Notes: generated from the sequence alone by a model not told the origin. A stretch of 64,000 nucleotides of DNA from Castellaniella hirudinis_A (GCF_047468865.1 NZ_JBLGTV010000006.1:62001-126000); one strand, 5' to 3'; shown: positions 24,019 through 33,866, counted from the stretch's first letter. Numbers and translations: made by a program.

Positions 24019-24873
24019 ATGTTTGCCACTTTGCAATGCGGGCGTTTTCAGCTGTCCCTGAAACGCCCGCTGGTCATGGGGATCGTCAACGTCACCCCCG
24101 ATTCTTTTTCCGACGGCAATGCGCATTTCCGGGTGAATCAGGCCATAGAGCATGGCTTGCAACTGGTGGAGGAAGGCGCCGACATCCTGGATATCGGCGG
24201 AGAATCCACCCGGCCCGGCGCCCAGGCTGTTTCGGCCGACGAAGAAATCTTCCGCATCCTGCCGGTCATTCAGGGCCTGCTGAGTGCGGGGGTGCCCTTG
24301 TCGGTGGATACCTGCAAGCCCGAAGTCATGCGGCAGGTGCTGCAGGCGGGCGTGGACATGATCAACGACATTCGGGGGTTTTCATCCCCGCAGGCCGTGG
24401 ACGCGGTGCGCGAGGCCGATTGCGCCTTGTGCCTGATGCACATGCAGGGCGAGCCGCGCACCATGCAGCAGGCGCCGCACTACGATGACGTGGTCGCGGA
24501 AGTCCGGGCCTACCTGGCGGCCGGCGCCCGGCGTCTGCGCGATGCCGGGGTGGCCGCGCAGCGCATCGTGCTGGATCCGGGTTTTGGCTTTGGCAAGACG
24601 GCGGCCCACAACTACGCCTTGCTGCATCATTTGCCGCAGGCCGTGGGGGCCGACTACCCCAGTCTGGTGGGGGTCTCGCGCAAATCCATGATCGGCGCCC
24701 TGACGGGCCGGCCCGCCAACCAGCGCCTCGGGGGCAGCGTGGCCGCCGCCCTGGCCGCCGCCGCCCGCGGGGCGCATATCCTTCGGGTGCACGACGTGGC
24801 CGATACCCTGGATGCCCTGACAATCTGGTCGGCCATCGACGATCCGACCCTCTCTCAAGGAGCCGCCGCATGA
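24019..24873 (+). CDS. folP: Dihydropteroate synthase
   Basis: A TIM-barrel enzyme of 284 residues that joins p-aminobenzoate to the pterin pyrophosphate in folate synthesis. Signature segments are [15 protein letters not shown] near residue 20, [11 protein letters not shown] near 57, INDIRGF near 115, [10 protein letters not shown] near 190 and the terminal ILRVHDV. It ends overlapping glmM by 4 bp (ATGA), so the two are translationally coupled. Confidence 0.96.
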   Translation: MFATLQCGRFQLSLKRPLVMGIVNVTPDSFSDGNAHFRVNQAIEHGLQLVEEGADILDIGGESTRPGAQAVSADEEIFRILPVIQGLLSAGVPLSVDTCKPEVMRQVLQAGVDMINDIRGFSSPQAVDAVREADCALCLMHMQGEPRTMQQAPHYDDVVAEVRAYLAAGARRLRDAGVAAQRIVLDPGFGFGKTAAHNYALLHHLPQAVGADYPSLVGVSRKSMIGALTGRPANQRLGGSVAAALAAAARGAHILRVHDVADTLDALTIWSAIDDPTLSQGAAA

Positions 24874-26213
24874 GCGCACGCAAGTATTTCGGGACGGACG
24901 GGGTTCGCGGCGTCGTCGGCGGCGAGCGCATCAATGCCGAATTCGCCCTGCGCCTGGGCTATGCCGCCGGCCGCGTGCTGTCCCAAGGGGTGCAGAGCGG
25001 CGGCGGGCGGCCGACGGTGGTCATCGGCAAGGACACACGGATTTCCGGCTACATGCTGGAAGCCGCCCTGGAAGCCGGCCTGTCGGCGGCGGGGGTGGAT
25101 GTCCTGCTGGCCGGCCCCATTCCCACGCCGGCCGTGGCGTACCTGACCCGGGCCTGGCGTCTGGCCGCCGGCATCGTCATCAGCGCATCGCACAATCCGC
25201 ACTACGACAACGGCATCAAGTTTTTTTCCTCGGGAGGCACCAAGCTGCCCGACGCCACCGAGGCCGCCATCGAGGCCATGCTGGCGCAGCCGGTGGGCTG
25301 TGCGGATTCCGCCGGCCTGGGCCGCGCCCGGCGCATCAGCGATGCCGCCGGGCGTTACATCGAATTCTGCAAAAGCACGTTTCCCAACGAACTCGACCTG
25401 CAGGGCCTGAAGCTGGTGGTGGATGCCGCCCATGGGGCGGCTTACCACATCGCCCCCCACGTTTTTCGTGAACTGGGCGCCGACGTCTGCGTCATCGGCT
25501 GCGAACCCGATGGTTTCAACATCAATGAAGGGGTGGGGGCCACCCATCCCGAGGCGCTGGTGGCGGCCGTGGCCGAGCAGGGGGCCGACCTGGGCATCGC
25601 CCTGGATGGCGACGCCGACCGTCTGCAGATGGTGGACGCCGGCGGCCGTCTGTACAACGGCGACGAGCTGCTCTATGCCATCGTGCGCGACCGGGCCAAG
25701 CTGAACCCCATCAATGGGGTGGTGGGCACCTTGATGACCAATTTCGGCCTGGAGCGCCGCCTGAAGGAATTGCGCATTCCCTTCGAGCGCGCCCAGGTGG
25801 GCGACCGCTATGTGCTGGAACGCCTGCGCCAGCATGGCTGGCTGTATGGCGGCGAAAGCTCGGGCCACCTGCTGTGCCTGGATTGCCACACCACGGGGGA
25901 CGGCATTGTCGCCGCCCTGCAGGTGTTGGCGGCCATGCGCCACGCCAGCCTGCCCTTGGCCGCCCTGGTGGCCGATCTCAGGATGTACGCCCAGAAGATG
26001 GTCAATGTGCCCCTGGCGCCTGGCCTGGACTGGCAAGCCCATGCGGGCCTGCGGGAAGCCGCCCAGGCCGTGCAGGCCCAACTGGGCGATCGGGGCCGGG
26101 TCTTGATCCGGGCGTCGGGCACCGAGCCCAAGCTGCGGCTGATGGTCGAGGCCGACGATGCCGCCCTGGCGGACGAATGCGTGCGCCGTCTGGTGGCGGT
26201 GAAGCTCGGCTAA
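24870..26213 (+). CDS. glmM: Phosphoglucosamine mutase
   Basis: This 447-residue enzyme converts glucosamine-6-phosphate to glucosamine-1-phosphate for peptidoglycan and LPS precursors. The start [10 protein letters not shown] is typical. The phosphorylated serine is in ISASHNP (Ser107), the metal loop is DGDADR near 248, the sugar loop GGESSGH near 328, and the phosphate-binding [14 protein letters not shown] near the C-terminus. Its stop directly abuts the ATG of the next gene. Confidence 0.97.
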   Translation: MSARKYFGTDGVRGVVGGERINAEFALRLGYAAGRVLSQGVQSGGGRPTVVIGKDTRISGYMLEAALEAGLSAAGVDVLLAGPIPTPAVAYLTRAWRLAAGIVISASHNPHYDNGIKFFSSGGTKLPDATEAAIEAMLAQPVGCADSAGLGRARRISDAAGRYIEFCKSTFPNELDLQGLKLVVDAAHGAAYHIAPHVFRELGADVCVIGCEPDGFNINEGVGATHPEALVAAVAEQGADLGIALDGDADRLQMVDAGGRLYNGDELLYAIVRDRAKLNPINGVVGTLMTNFGLERRLKELRIPFERAQVGDRYVLERLRQHGWLYGGESSGHLLCLDCHTTGDGIVAALQVLAAMRHASLPLAALVADLRMYAQKMVNVPLAPGLDWQAHAGLREAAQAVQAQLGDRGRVLIRASGTEPKLRLMVEADDAALADECVRRLVAVKLG

Positions 26214-26960
26214 ATGCAGCTGCTGGACTGGCCCGGCATCCAGGCCGCCGGCCTGGATCTGCGCATCGCCCGCACGCCGGATCAACTGCGCGCCTTGCAG
26301 CGCCTGCGCTTTCGGATTTTCACCGAGGAACTGGGCGCCCGTTTTCCCTTGGCCGTCGATGGACACGACATCGACCCCTTCGATCCCTGGTGCGTGCATT
26401 TCATGGTCTCCGACCAGGCCAGCGGCCAGGTGGTGGGCACCTATCGCCTGTTGACGCCCCAGGCGGCCGCGCAGGCCGGCCGGTATTACTCGGCGTCCGA
26501 ATTCGACTTGGCCCCTTTGCAGGGCCGCCTGCCTTTGCTGGTGGAAGTGGGCCGCTCCTGCATTGACGCGCAGTATCGCCACGGGACGGCCATCATGCTG
26601 CTATGGACCGCCCTGGGGCAGGTGATGGTGCGAGAAGGCTACCGCTACATGCTGGGCTGCGCCAGCGTCAGCCTGCGCGATGGCGGGGTCACGGCGTCCG
26701 AGGTCTGGCGGCGGGCGCAGGCCCTGATGGCCCGGTTTCCCGCTGATCCCCGGATACAGCCCCTGCATCCTTATCCGCTGGGCCAATTGAACAGCACCCG
26801 GCCCGCGCGCGTGCCGCCCCTGATCAAGGGCTACCTGAAACTGGGCGCCACGATTTGCGGCGCGCCCGCCTGGGACACGGATTTCGGCACGGCGGATTTT
26901 CCGATCCTGTTGGATCTGGAACGTCTGGATGCCCGCTATCGGCGGCATTTCGGGATATAG
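26214..26960 (+). CDS. OlsB-like N-acyltransferase (GNAT fold)
   Basis: A 248-residue protein matching the OlsB/Acetyltransf_5 group, which moves a 3-hydroxyacyl chain from ACP to ornithine in ornithine-lipid synthesis. Segments typical of it are LRFRIFTEELGAR near residue 36, DIDPFDPWCVHFMV near 54, VVGTYRLL near 75, and VEVGRSCIDAQYR near 107. No OlsA-type acyltransferase lies in the window. It starts immediately after the glmM stop. Ornithine lipids are made under phosphate limitation in several bacteria, and the pst operon lies 7 kb away; that link is inference. A general acyltransferase role is an alternative. Confidence 0.7.
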   Translation: MQLLDWPGIQAAGLDLRIARTPDQLRALQRLRFRIFTEELGARFPLAVDGHDIDPFDPWCVHFMVSDQASGQVVGTYRLLTPQAAAQAGRYYSASEFDLAPLQGRLPLLVEVGRSCIDAQYRHGTAIMLLWTALGQVMVREGYRYMLGCASVSLRDGGVTASEVWRRAQALMARFPADPRIQPLHPYPLGQLNSTRPARVPPLIKGYLKLGATICGAPAWDTDFGTADFPILLDLERLDARYRRHFGI

Positions 26961-26967
26961 CGACGTC

Positions 26968-27012
26968 GGGCGGCAAACCCGCACGCTTGATATTCGTGCG
27001 GGTTTGCCGCCC
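26968..27012. terminator. Bidirectional hairpin between convergent genes
   Basis: A perfect 17-bp stem (GGGCGGCAAACCCGCAC at 26968-26984 with its complement at 26996-27012) encloses an 11-nt loop. It sits between the ends of the acyltransferase and the chemotaxis receptor. It has no T tract, but its strength and position suggest termination or 3' end protection for both transcripts. Confidence 0.65.
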
Positions 27013-27044
27013 GGCGCCGGGGCGTGCCCTGGGGCGCCGCGTAA

Positions 27045-28772
27045 TCAAAAGCGCGACCACTCCGGTTCTTGCACCGCGACGGGCTGTGCCGGGGCACCCA
27101 GCGCGGGCCGGCCGCCGCCCGTCGGGGCGGTTCTCCTGGCTGGCTGGCCGGGCTGCCGGCGCGGCGCGGCCGAGGGCAGTGTTTTTTCCAGCGGGGCGGG
27201 CAGGTATCGGGCCTGTCCGACGTCGTCGCGGGTGCCGTCGTCCAGCTGGAAGGTCGCCACCAGTTGGGACAGGGTCTGCGCCTGCGCCTCCAGGCTGCTG
27301 GCGGCTGCGGCGGATTCCTCCACCAGGCTGGCGTTTTGACGGGTGACGTCGTCCATCTGGGTGACGGCGATGTTGACTTGTTCGATGCCGGTGGTTTGTT
27401 CCTGGCTGGCGGCGCTGATTTCGCTCATGATGCTGGTGACGCGGGCGATGTCCCCGACGATGCCTTGCATGCTGGTTCCGGCCTGGCTGGCGTCCTCGTT
27501 GCCGTGGGTAATGATGTCCACCGCCGCGTCGATCAGGTCTTTGATCTCCTTGGCCGATGTCGCGCTGCGCTGGGCCAGGGCACGGACTTCGGCGGCGACG
27601 ACGGCGAAGCCGCGGCCCTGCTCGCCGGCGCGGGCGGCTTCGACGGCGGCGTTCAGGGCCAGGATGTTGGTCTGGAAGGCAATGCTGTCGATGACCCCGA
27701 CGATTTCGGCGATTTGCTGGGATTTGGTGTTGATGCTGCTCATGGTGTCCACCAGTTTGTGGACGGTTTTGCCCCCGCCGTCGGCGGATTGGGTGGCCGT
27801 GGCGGCCAGGGTGTTGGCCTGCTGGGCGTTGTCGGCGTTTTGCCGCACAGTCGAGGTGATTTCTTCCATCGAGGCGGCGGTCTGCGCCAGGGACGCGGAC
27901 TGCTGCTCGGTGCGCGCCGAAAGATCCAGGTTGCCGGCGGAAATCTGGCCCGCCGCCGTGGCGATGGTGTCGGCGCCCAGGCGCACCTGGCTGACGATGT
28001 CGCGCAGGCCGTGGATCATGTCGTTCAGGGCGGTTTCCAGTTGGGTGACCTCGTCGCGACCTGTGGGCCGGATGGCGACGTTCAGGTTGCGCTGGGCAAC
28101 GTCGGCAGCCAGTTGCACTGCCGCGCGCAGCGGGCGCGTAATCGACCGGGTGACTTGCCAGGCGAACCAGGGGCTGAACAGCAGGGCCAGCAGGGTGGCG
28201 ATGGCTAGGATCATCATGCCGCGTGTATTGGCCTGATCGCTGCTTGAAATCGTGCTGGCCACATAGTTTTCCTGGAACTTCGCCAGTGCATCAACCTGTT
28301 CAAGGTAGCTGGCGGTCAGTTTGGGCATGTCTTCACGGAAGAATTTCCGGGCGCTGTCCTGGTCTCCGTTTTCCAGGTTCTTGAATGCCCGGTCTCGCCC
28401 TTCGTAGAAAGCTTGGCGGTACTTCATGGCTTCCTGGAAGATGGCCTGGGCCTTTGGAAATCGCAGGGCGGCTTCAATCTGACTGTCCAATGCTTCGGCC
28501 TGTTGATCCGTCGCTTGCATGGCTTGTTGAAAATCGGACTTGATCTCCGGGTCGATCAGGTTGGCCAGCGCCAGCGTTTGGCTGGCATTGACCCGGATGA
28601 TGCCCTCCCAGCGGAGAATCATCGCGCTTCTGATCTGGCGATTCTGGATGGCGGCATTGTCTTCCTCGGTGCTTATCATGCGCCAGCCGCCGATGCCCGA
28701 CATCAGCAGGATAAGCAGAATGAGCAGGCCGAAGCCAAGCCACAGCCGCGTGCTGATCTTGAGGTTACGCAT
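27045..28772 (-). CDS. Methyl-accepting chemotaxis protein
   Basis: This 575-residue Tar/Tsr-type inner-membrane receptor has a helix at about 10-30, a four-helix-bundle-like periplasmic domain to about 185, a second helix near 190-210 and a HAMP domain. The signalling tip is [30 protein letters not shown], here split at about residue 370-400. It ends in EWSRF, fitting the xWxxF pentapeptide that tethers CheR/CheB. ATG 28772 is chosen because AAGGAG lies 6 bp upstream; the longer frame has no such site. The ligand is unknown and no che genes are nearby. Confidence 0.92.
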   Translation of the reverse strand: MRNLKISTRLWLGFGLLILLILLMSGIGGWRMISTEEDNAAIQNRQIRSAMILRWEGIIRVNASQTLALANLIDPEIKSDFQQAMQATDQQAEALDSQIEAALRFPKAQAIFQEAMKYRQAFYEGRDRAFKNLENGDQDSARKFFREDMPKLTASYLEQVDALAKFQENYVASTISSSDQANTRGMMILAIATLLALLFSPWFAWQVTRSITRPLRAAVQLAADVAQRNLNVAIRPTGRDEVTQLETALNDMIHGLRDIVSQVRLGADTIATAAGQISAGNLDLSARTEQQSASLAQTAASMEEITSTVRQNADNAQQANTLAATATQSADGGGKTVHKLVDTMSSINTKSQQIAEIVGVIDSIAFQTNILALNAAVEAARAGEQGRGFAVVAAEVRALAQRSATSAKEIKDLIDAAVDIITHGNEDASQAGTSMQGIVGDIARVTSIMSEISAASQEQTTGIEQVNIAVTQMDDVTRQNASLVEESAAAASSLEAQAQTLSQLVATFQLDDGTRDDVGQARYLPAPLEKTLPSAAPRRQPGQPARRTAPTGGGRPALGAPAQPVAVQEPEWSRF

Positions 28773-28933
28773 AGGGACTCCTTTGTTCGCCGTTGAAGTG
28801 GCAGGCGGTGATGCCGCATGCCGTAAAAATGGAGAGGGATACGGCCTGATTCTCCGGGCTTGACAGTGGTCATACAAGAACATTTCAGGCTATTATCAAA
28901 ACAATTCAGGTCATTACAAATATGGTTTGATCT

Positions 28934-29944
28934 ATGTCGCCAGAACGACAAGGCTTCCCCCGAGATGTCCGGCCCAAAGTCGTCATGTTGCGGTGCGATG
29001 ATGCGAGGCCCTTCGATTTAGCGGGGCCGCAACTGGTCTTTTCCGTAGCAATTGGTCACCCCCCCCCCCCCCCCCCCTCTCTCTCGTGGGTTTTTTGTAT
29101 CCATGAGTTACATTGCCGATCGGCGCCGTCGACCGGCACGACAAGGCCAAGCACCGCGCATGGTTTGGAAATCCTGGATACCGCGGACGCCATCGTGATT
29201 CCCGGCTGGTGCGGGGCCGACACCCCGGTGCCGGATAGCCTGAAACAGGCCCTGCTCAGGGCGCATGCGCGCCGGGCGCAAATCCTGGGGTGCGGCCTGG
29301 GTGCTTTCGTGCTGGCGGAAGCCGGGTTGCTGGCAGGCCGCTCCGCCGCCACGCATTGGCGCTATGCCGCGCTTTTTTCCCAACGTTTTCCGGGCATCCA
29401 CCTGAAGTCCGACATCCTATTTATCCGGGATGGCTCTGTGTGGACTTCCGCGGGCGGGGCCGCCGCCATCGACACGTGCCTGCACTTGCTGCAGGCCCTG
29501 TGCGGGGCGGAGGCGGCGGAGCGGATCGCTCAGGAACTCGTGGCCGGTCTGCCGCGCCTGGGGGATCAGGCCCAGCGGGTAGCGCGCCCGCTGGCGGCTC
29601 GCGGACGCGATGCCAAACTACAGCGCATCATTCACGAGATGCAGGCGAATCCGTGGGACGTCGCGGGTCTGGCCGAACTGGCCGCGCAAACCCACATGTC
29701 GGTGCGCACGTTGACGCGCCGGTTTCGCCAGTTGACCGGGATGACGTTGGTGCAATGGCGCCTGAAGCAGCAGCTGCAGTATGCCAAGTGCTTGCTTGAA
29801 ACCACCACAAGCACGATCGAAACAATTTCCCAGCAGGCGGGGTTTGGTTCGGCGGTATGTTTGCGGCGGCACTTCAGCAAGGCGTTCAGTTTGTCGCCGG
29901 GCGCCTATCGCAGGCAGGTCAGTCGTGACCGTCCAGCATCTTGA
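28934..29944 (+). CDS. GlxA-family AraC-type regulator with internal poly-C tract
   Basis: This 336-residue protein has an N-terminal DJ-1/PfpI-like domain (about 15-190; VVMLRCDDARPFDLAGPQLVFSV, then LGCGLGAFVLAEAGLLAGR) and a C-terminal AraC helix-turn-helix domain (about 225-325; MSVRTLTRRFRQLTG, GFGSAVCLRRHFSKAF). Such proteins regulate amine, betaine or amino-acid catabolism, but no target is evident here. Nineteen C residues at 29059-29077 encode part of a poly-proline insertion at residues 43-48. The frame is open in this assembly, so the gene is in the on state. One base gained or lost would truncate it to fewer than 90 residues. It is divergent from the chemotaxis receptor. Confidence 0.82.
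   Translation: MSPERQGFPRDVRPKVVMLRCDDARPFDLAGPQLVFSVAIGHPPPPPPSLSWVFCIHELHCRSAPSTGTTRPSTAHGLEILDTADAIVIPGWCGADTPVPDSLKQALLRAHARRAQILGCGLGAFVLAEAGLLAGRSAATHWRYAALFSQRFPGIHLKSDILFIRDGSVWTSAGGAAAIDTCLHLLQALCGAEAAERIAQELVAGLPRLGDQAQRVARPLAARGRDAKLQRIIHEMQANPWDVAGLAELAAQTHMSVRTLTRRFRQLTGMTLVQWRLKQQLQYAKCLLETTTSTIETISQQAGFGSAVCLRRHFSKAFSLSPGAYRRQVSRDRPAS
29059..29085 (+). repeat. 19-C homopolymer followed by CT repeats inside a regulator gene
   Basis: Nineteen consecutive C residues (29059-29077) run into four CT units. With 18 C the frame meets TGA at 29196-29198; with 20 C it meets TGA at 29104-29106. Poly-C tracts of this kind act as phase-variation switches in Bordetella. The exact length in one assembly may be unreliable. 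Confidence 0.85.
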
Positions 29945-30048
29945 TCGACACCGCAGATACCGTCTTGCCTGTCAAGCGGGCGGGGCATAATCAGGCAGAT
30001 AAGGCGGCCTGGTTTCGAGTACGCTGAAGCACGGAGGATGCGGTCTAT

Positions 30049-31557
30049 TCAATCGGATGCGGAGGGCTGTTCGGCCAGTTCCAACGTGAATCCCGCTTTG
30101 CGCCAGATATCGGTTTCGCCTTTTAAAAGAAAGCAGCTCAGGGGATGGTCTTCCAGCCAGCCTTCGGGGACGGTCAGGGTGATGTGCTGATCCTGGGCCT
30201 GCAGGTGGATGGGCAGGGCATCGCGGGCTTCGCGGCGGCGCAGCAGGAGGACGGCCAGGCGCAGGCAGCACAGGGCCAGCCATTCGTCCCGGGTGGGGGC
30301 ATAGGCGCGCAGCTTGGCCAGCTTGCCTTGTTGGCCCAGGGCCAGGAATGCCAGCAACTGCTGATCGTCGTGCGAAAATCCGGGCATGTCGGCGTGTTCC
30401 AGGATATAGGCGCTGTGCTTATGGTAGTGGTTGCGCGCAATGGCCAGGCCCGCTTCGTGCAGGGCCGCCGTCCAACCCAACGCCTTGCGCAGCTCGGCCC
30501 CCTGCGGCTGCGCGGTGTCCAGATTCAGTTGGTCGAAGAACACCAGCGCCAACTGGCGCACGTGCTCGGCCTGCTGGGCGTCCACTTGATGGCGCAGCCC
30601 CACCAGGCGCACGGTTTCGTCGCGCTGGTCGTGGTGCGAATCCCGCCCCAGCAGGTCGTGCAGCACGCCCACGCGCAAGGCGCCGTCGCCGGCGCCCATG
30701 TTCTCGATGCCCAGTTCCAGGAAGGCCGCCATCATGATGGCCAGCCCGCCGGCCAGGACGGGCGCGCGTTCGGCCTTCAGCCCGGCCCAGTCCTGCAGAC
30801 GCACCCGGCCCGCCTGGATGAGCGCGGCCGACAGCCGCTGCATGCCGTCCAGGGTAATCCCGTGTTGGCTGAATCCGTTTTCCACCAAGACGGCCAGCAG
30901 GCCTTTGGCGGTGCCCGAAGAACCGTAGGCCTGCTGCCAGCCCAGGTGGCGATAGGGCCGGCTGATGGGTTCGATCGTGCTGCGCGCGGCCACGACGGCG
31001 CGCAGCATCCGGGCCTTGGTGATCCGCCCGCCGGGGAAAAACTGCTTGGTCCAGATGGTGCAGCCCAGTTGCAGGGACGCCAATTGCAGGGGCTTGGCCC
31101 GCTGGCCGATGATGAATTCGGTGGATCCGCCGCCGATGTCGATCACCAGCCGCCGGTCGTCGGATGGCGGCAGATCCTGGATCACGCCCAGATAGATCAG
31201 GCGGGCTTCTTCCTGGCCGGAAATGATTTCGATGGGAAACCCCAGCGCGCGTTCGGCCTCGGGGATGATTTCAGCGGCATTGCGGGCCACCCGGAAGGTG
31301 TTGGTGGCCACGGCCCGCACATTGGCGGGATCGAAGCCGCGCAGGCGTTCGCCAAAGCGCTGCAGGGCCTCGATGGCCTGGGCCACGGTGGCGGGGCGGA
31401 TGCGCTGGTGATCGTCCAGGCCCTCGGCCAGGGCGATCAGTTCGCGCAAGCGGTCTTCGGTGTACAGCTGGGCGCCGCCGCCCTGGCGCACGATACGCCC
31501 GATGGACAGGCGAAACGTGTTTGATCCGAGATCAATGGAGGCCAGACGATCGTCCAT
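30049..31557 (-). CDS. ppx: Exopolyphosphatase (Ppx/GppA family)
   Basis: This 502-residue enzyme releases terminal phosphate from polyphosphate. The ASKHA-fold ATPase-like domain starts at LASIDLGSNTFRLSIGRI and includes the second phosphate-binding motif LVIDIGGGSTEFIIG near residue 137, with the catalytic-type glutamate in SGQEEARLIYLG near 115. The C-terminal HD-like region includes LHEAGLAIARNHYHKHSAYIL. ATG 31557 is chosen because AGGT lies about 7 bp upstream; an in-frame ATG at 31578 lacks a site. It is divergent from ppk, 66 bp away, so both enzymes of polyphosphate turnover share one control region. Confidence 0.94.
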   Translation of the reverse strand: MDDRLASIDLGSNTFRLSIGRIVRQGGGAQLYTEDRLRELIALAEGLDDHQRIRPATVAQAIEALQRFGERLRGFDPANVRAVATNTFRVARNAAEIIPEAERALGFPIEIISGQEEARLIYLGVIQDLPPSDDRRLVIDIGGGSTEFIIGQRAKPLQLASLQLGCTIWTKQFFPGGRITKARMLRAVVAARSTIEPISRPYRHLGWQQAYGSSGTAKGLLAVLVENGFSQHGITLDGMQRLSAALIQAGRVRLQDWAGLKAERAPVLAGGLAIMMAAFLELGIENMGAGDGALRVGVLHDLLGRDSHHDQRDETVRLVGLRHQVDAQQAEHVRQLALVFFDQLNLDTAQPQGAELRKALGWTAALHEAGLAIARNHYHKHSAYILEHADMPGFSHDDQQLLAFLALGQQGKLAKLRAYAPTRDEWLALCCLRLAVLLLRRREARDALPIHLQAQDQHITLTVPEGWLEDHPLSCFLLKGETDIWRKAGFTLELAEQPSASD

Positions 31558-31623
31558 GGGCTTACCTGCAAATGTCACATTGTGCGATTATAGAGGCCGA
31601 TAACAGACTCTACCGGAGCGCCC

Positions 31624-33693
31624 ATGCAGGGTACGGCTGCCACCCCTCTTTTACTGAACCGCGAACTCTCCGTCCTGAAGTTCAACGAACGCGTCCTGTC
31701 CATGGCCGAACGCCTCGACGTCCCGGCGCTGGAGCGCCTGCGCTATCTGTGTATCGTCGGCTCCAATCTGGACGAGTTCTTCGAAATCCGCATGGCCAGC
31801 CTGAAAGAACAGCAGCGCCAGACACCGGATCTGGCCGGCGCCGACGGCCTGCTGCCCGCCGAAGCCTTCGACCGGGTGCAGCGCGCCGCCCACGCGCTGG
31901 TGGATCGCCAAAACCGCCTGCTGACCGGCGAGGTCATGCCCAAGCTGATGGAATGCGGCGTGGGGCTGATCTATTCCACCGGCTGGACCGATTTGCAGCG
32001 CGAATGGGCGTATGGCATTTTCCAGCGCGAAGTCATGCCGCTGCTCACCCCCATCGGGCTGGATCCAGCCCATCCTTTTCCCCGGGTCTACAACAAAAGC
32101 CTGAACTTCATCGTGTCGCTCACGGGCGAGGACGCCTTTGGCCGCGAAGGCAACATCGCCATTGTGCAGGCCCCCCGGGCGTTGCCGCGCATGGTCAAGG
32201 TTCCCCCGGAAATCGCGGGGATTCCAGACGGCTTCATGCTGCTCACCACCATGATCAATGCCTTCGTGGGGGATCTGTTTCCCGGCATGGATGTGCAGGG
32301 CTGCTATCAGTGGCGGGTCACGCGCAACAGCGATCTGTTCGTGGACGAAGAAGAAATCACCAATCTGCGCCAGGCCTTGCAGGGCGAATTGTCCCAGCGC
32401 AATTTCGGCGCGTCGGTGCGCCTGGAAATCGCCCATGCCATGCCGCCCGACCTGGAGCTTTTCCTGCAGCGTGAATTCAACTTGTCCACGGCGGACACTT
32501 ACCGGGTCAATGGCCCGGTCAACCTGGGCCGCCTGCGGCAGCTGTGCAATCGGGCCGATCGCCCCGACCTGGAATACCCGGTGTATCGGCCCCGGACGCC
32601 GGCGCCGTTCGATGGCGACATGCAGCGCCCCGACGCCTTGTTCGCGGCATTGGCCGCGCGCGACCACCTGCTGCACCACCCCTACCAGTCGTTTCAGCCG
32701 GTGCTGATGTTTCTGCGGGCCGCTGCGCTGGACCCGCACGTGGTGGCCATCAAGCAGACCATCTACCGCACGGGCGAAGATTCCGAACTCATGAGCCTGC
32801 TGTTGTCGGCCGCCCGGGCCGGCAAGGAAGTCACCGTGGTGGTCGAACTCATGGCCCGTTTCGATGAGCAGACCAATATCAACTGGGCGGCGCGCCTGGA
32901 AGAAGTCGGCGCGCATGTCAGCTATGGCGTGGTGGGGCACAAGACCCACGCCAAGATGGCGCTGGTGCTGCGCCGCGAAGACGGCCGCATCCACCGCTAC
33001 GGCCACCTGGGCACGGGCAATTACCATCAGCGCACGGCAAAGCTGTATACCGATTTCGGCCTGCTTACCGCCAACCAGACCATTTGCGAGGACATGGATC
33101 AGGTATTTTCCCTGCTGACCGGCCTGGGGGCCCGGCGCACGTTGAAGTTGCTGCTGCAGTCGCCGTTCACCCTGCACGAGACCGTGCTGAATCTGATCCG
33201 CTCCGAAACCGAATTCGCCCGGGCGGGCAAGCGCGCCCGCATCCGAGCCAAGATGAATTCCCTGCTCGAACCTTCCGTCATCCTGGCGCTGTACGAAGCC
33301 AGCCAGGCCGGGGTGCGCATCGACCTGATCGTGCGCGGGGCCTGCGCCCTGCAGGCCGGCGTGCCGGGCCTGTCCGAACGCATCCGGGTACGCTCCGTCA
33401 TCGGCCGCTTCCTGGAGCATTCCCGGGTGTTCTATTTCTACCAGGATGGGGCCGAGCCCTTGTACCTGTCCTCGGCCGATTGGATGGATCGCAATTTCCT
33501 GCGCCGGGTCGAACTGGCCTTTCCGGTGCTGGACAAAACGCTGCGCCGCCGCGTCATCGACGAAGCCTTCACCTTCGCCTGGCGGGATAACCAACTGGCC
33601 TGGACCGTCCAGCCCGATGGCCGCTATCAGCGGGTGCGCAACCGCCGCGCCCCGGTCAACCTCCACCAACACCTCATGGCGAGATTGGGATGA
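31624..33693 (+). CDS. ppk: Polyphosphate kinase 1
   Basis: This 689-residue PPK1 polymerises the ATP gamma-phosphate into polyphosphate. It begins with the N domain (LLNRELSVLKFNERVLSMAE). The two catalytic phospholipase-D-like domains follow; the phosphorylated histidine lies in VGHKTHAKMALVLRRE near residue 440, and the motif YGHLGTGNYHQRTAKLYTDFG near 460 is diagnostic. The second catalytic histidine region lies in RSVIGRFLEHSRVFYF near 600. Its last codon and stop (GGA TGA) coincide with the start of a two-hairpin repeat. Confidence 0.96.
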   Translation: MQGTAATPLLLNRELSVLKFNERVLSMAERLDVPALERLRYLCIVGSNLDEFFEIRMASLKEQQRQTPDLAGADGLLPAEAFDRVQRAAHALVDRQNRLLTGEVMPKLMECGVGLIYSTGWTDLQREWAYGIFQREVMPLLTPIGLDPAHPFPRVYNKSLNFIVSLTGEDAFGREGNIAIVQAPRALPRMVKVPPEIAGIPDGFMLLTTMINAFVGDLFPGMDVQGCYQWRVTRNSDLFVDEEEITNLRQALQGELSQRNFGASVRLEIAHAMPPDLELFLQREFNLSTADTYRVNGPVNLGRLRQLCNRADRPDLEYPVYRPRTPAPFDGDMQRPDALFAALAARDHLLHHPYQSFQPVLMFLRAAALDPHVVAIKQTIYRTGEDSELMSLLLSAARAGKEVTVVVELMARFDEQTNINWAARLEEVGAHVSYGVVGHKTHAKMALVLRREDGRIHRYGHLGTGNYHQRTAKLYTDFGLLTANQTICEDMDQVFSLLTGLGARRTLKLLLQSPFTLHETVLNLIRSETEFARAGKRARIRAKMNSLLEPSVILALYEASQAGVRIDLIVRGACALQAGVPGLSERIRVRSVIGRFLEHSRVFYFYQDGAEPLYLSSADWMDRNFLRRVELAFPVLDKTLRRRVIDEAFTFAWRDNQLAWTVQPDGRYQRVRNRRAPVNLHQHLMARLG

Positions 33694-33787
33694 GCCCGGA
33701 CACAGGACAGTCCCCGCGGACTGTTCTGTGCCAGGCGAATCGGTCTCGCCTGCAGGCGAGACCGTGGGGGAGTCGTCGCAATTGAAG
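33689..33787 (+). repeat. Two-hairpin repeat, copy 1 (after ppk)
   Basis: The 99-bp unit begins GGATGAG, overlapping the ppk stop. Stem 1 pairs CACAGGACAGTCC (33701-33713) with 33718-33730, with one G-T pair. Stem 2 is a perfect 24-nt palindrome at 33741-33764 centred on CTGCAG. It ends in CAATTGAAG. Related copies stand after pstB. Stem sequences differ between copies but pairing is kept. Confidence 0.85.
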
Positions 33788-33832
33788 ACATCCTCCCGTC
33801 CCGGGCGCATCAGCACCCCCCGCCGACGCGCC

Positions 33833-33866
33833 GTGTCATTAAACTGTCACGAAGCCTCTTTATCAT
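33833..33866 (+). promoter_or_regulatory. PHO box and -10 of the pst operon
   Basis: GTGTCATTAAACTGTCAC at 33833-33850 matches the two 7-mer direct repeats of the PhoB site (CTGTCAT, spacer, CTGTCAC) at almost every position. TATCAT at 33861-33866 lies at the distance usual for a PhoB-activated -10. The pstS ATG follows 54 bp later. Induction under phosphate starvation is inferred. Confidence 0.85.

Noticed and set aside
29059..29077. Poly-C tract taken purely as an assembly artefact
   Set aside because: Length may be inaccurate, but the frame is consistent with the homologous domain on both sides at 19 C, so a real tract is more likely than a joining error.
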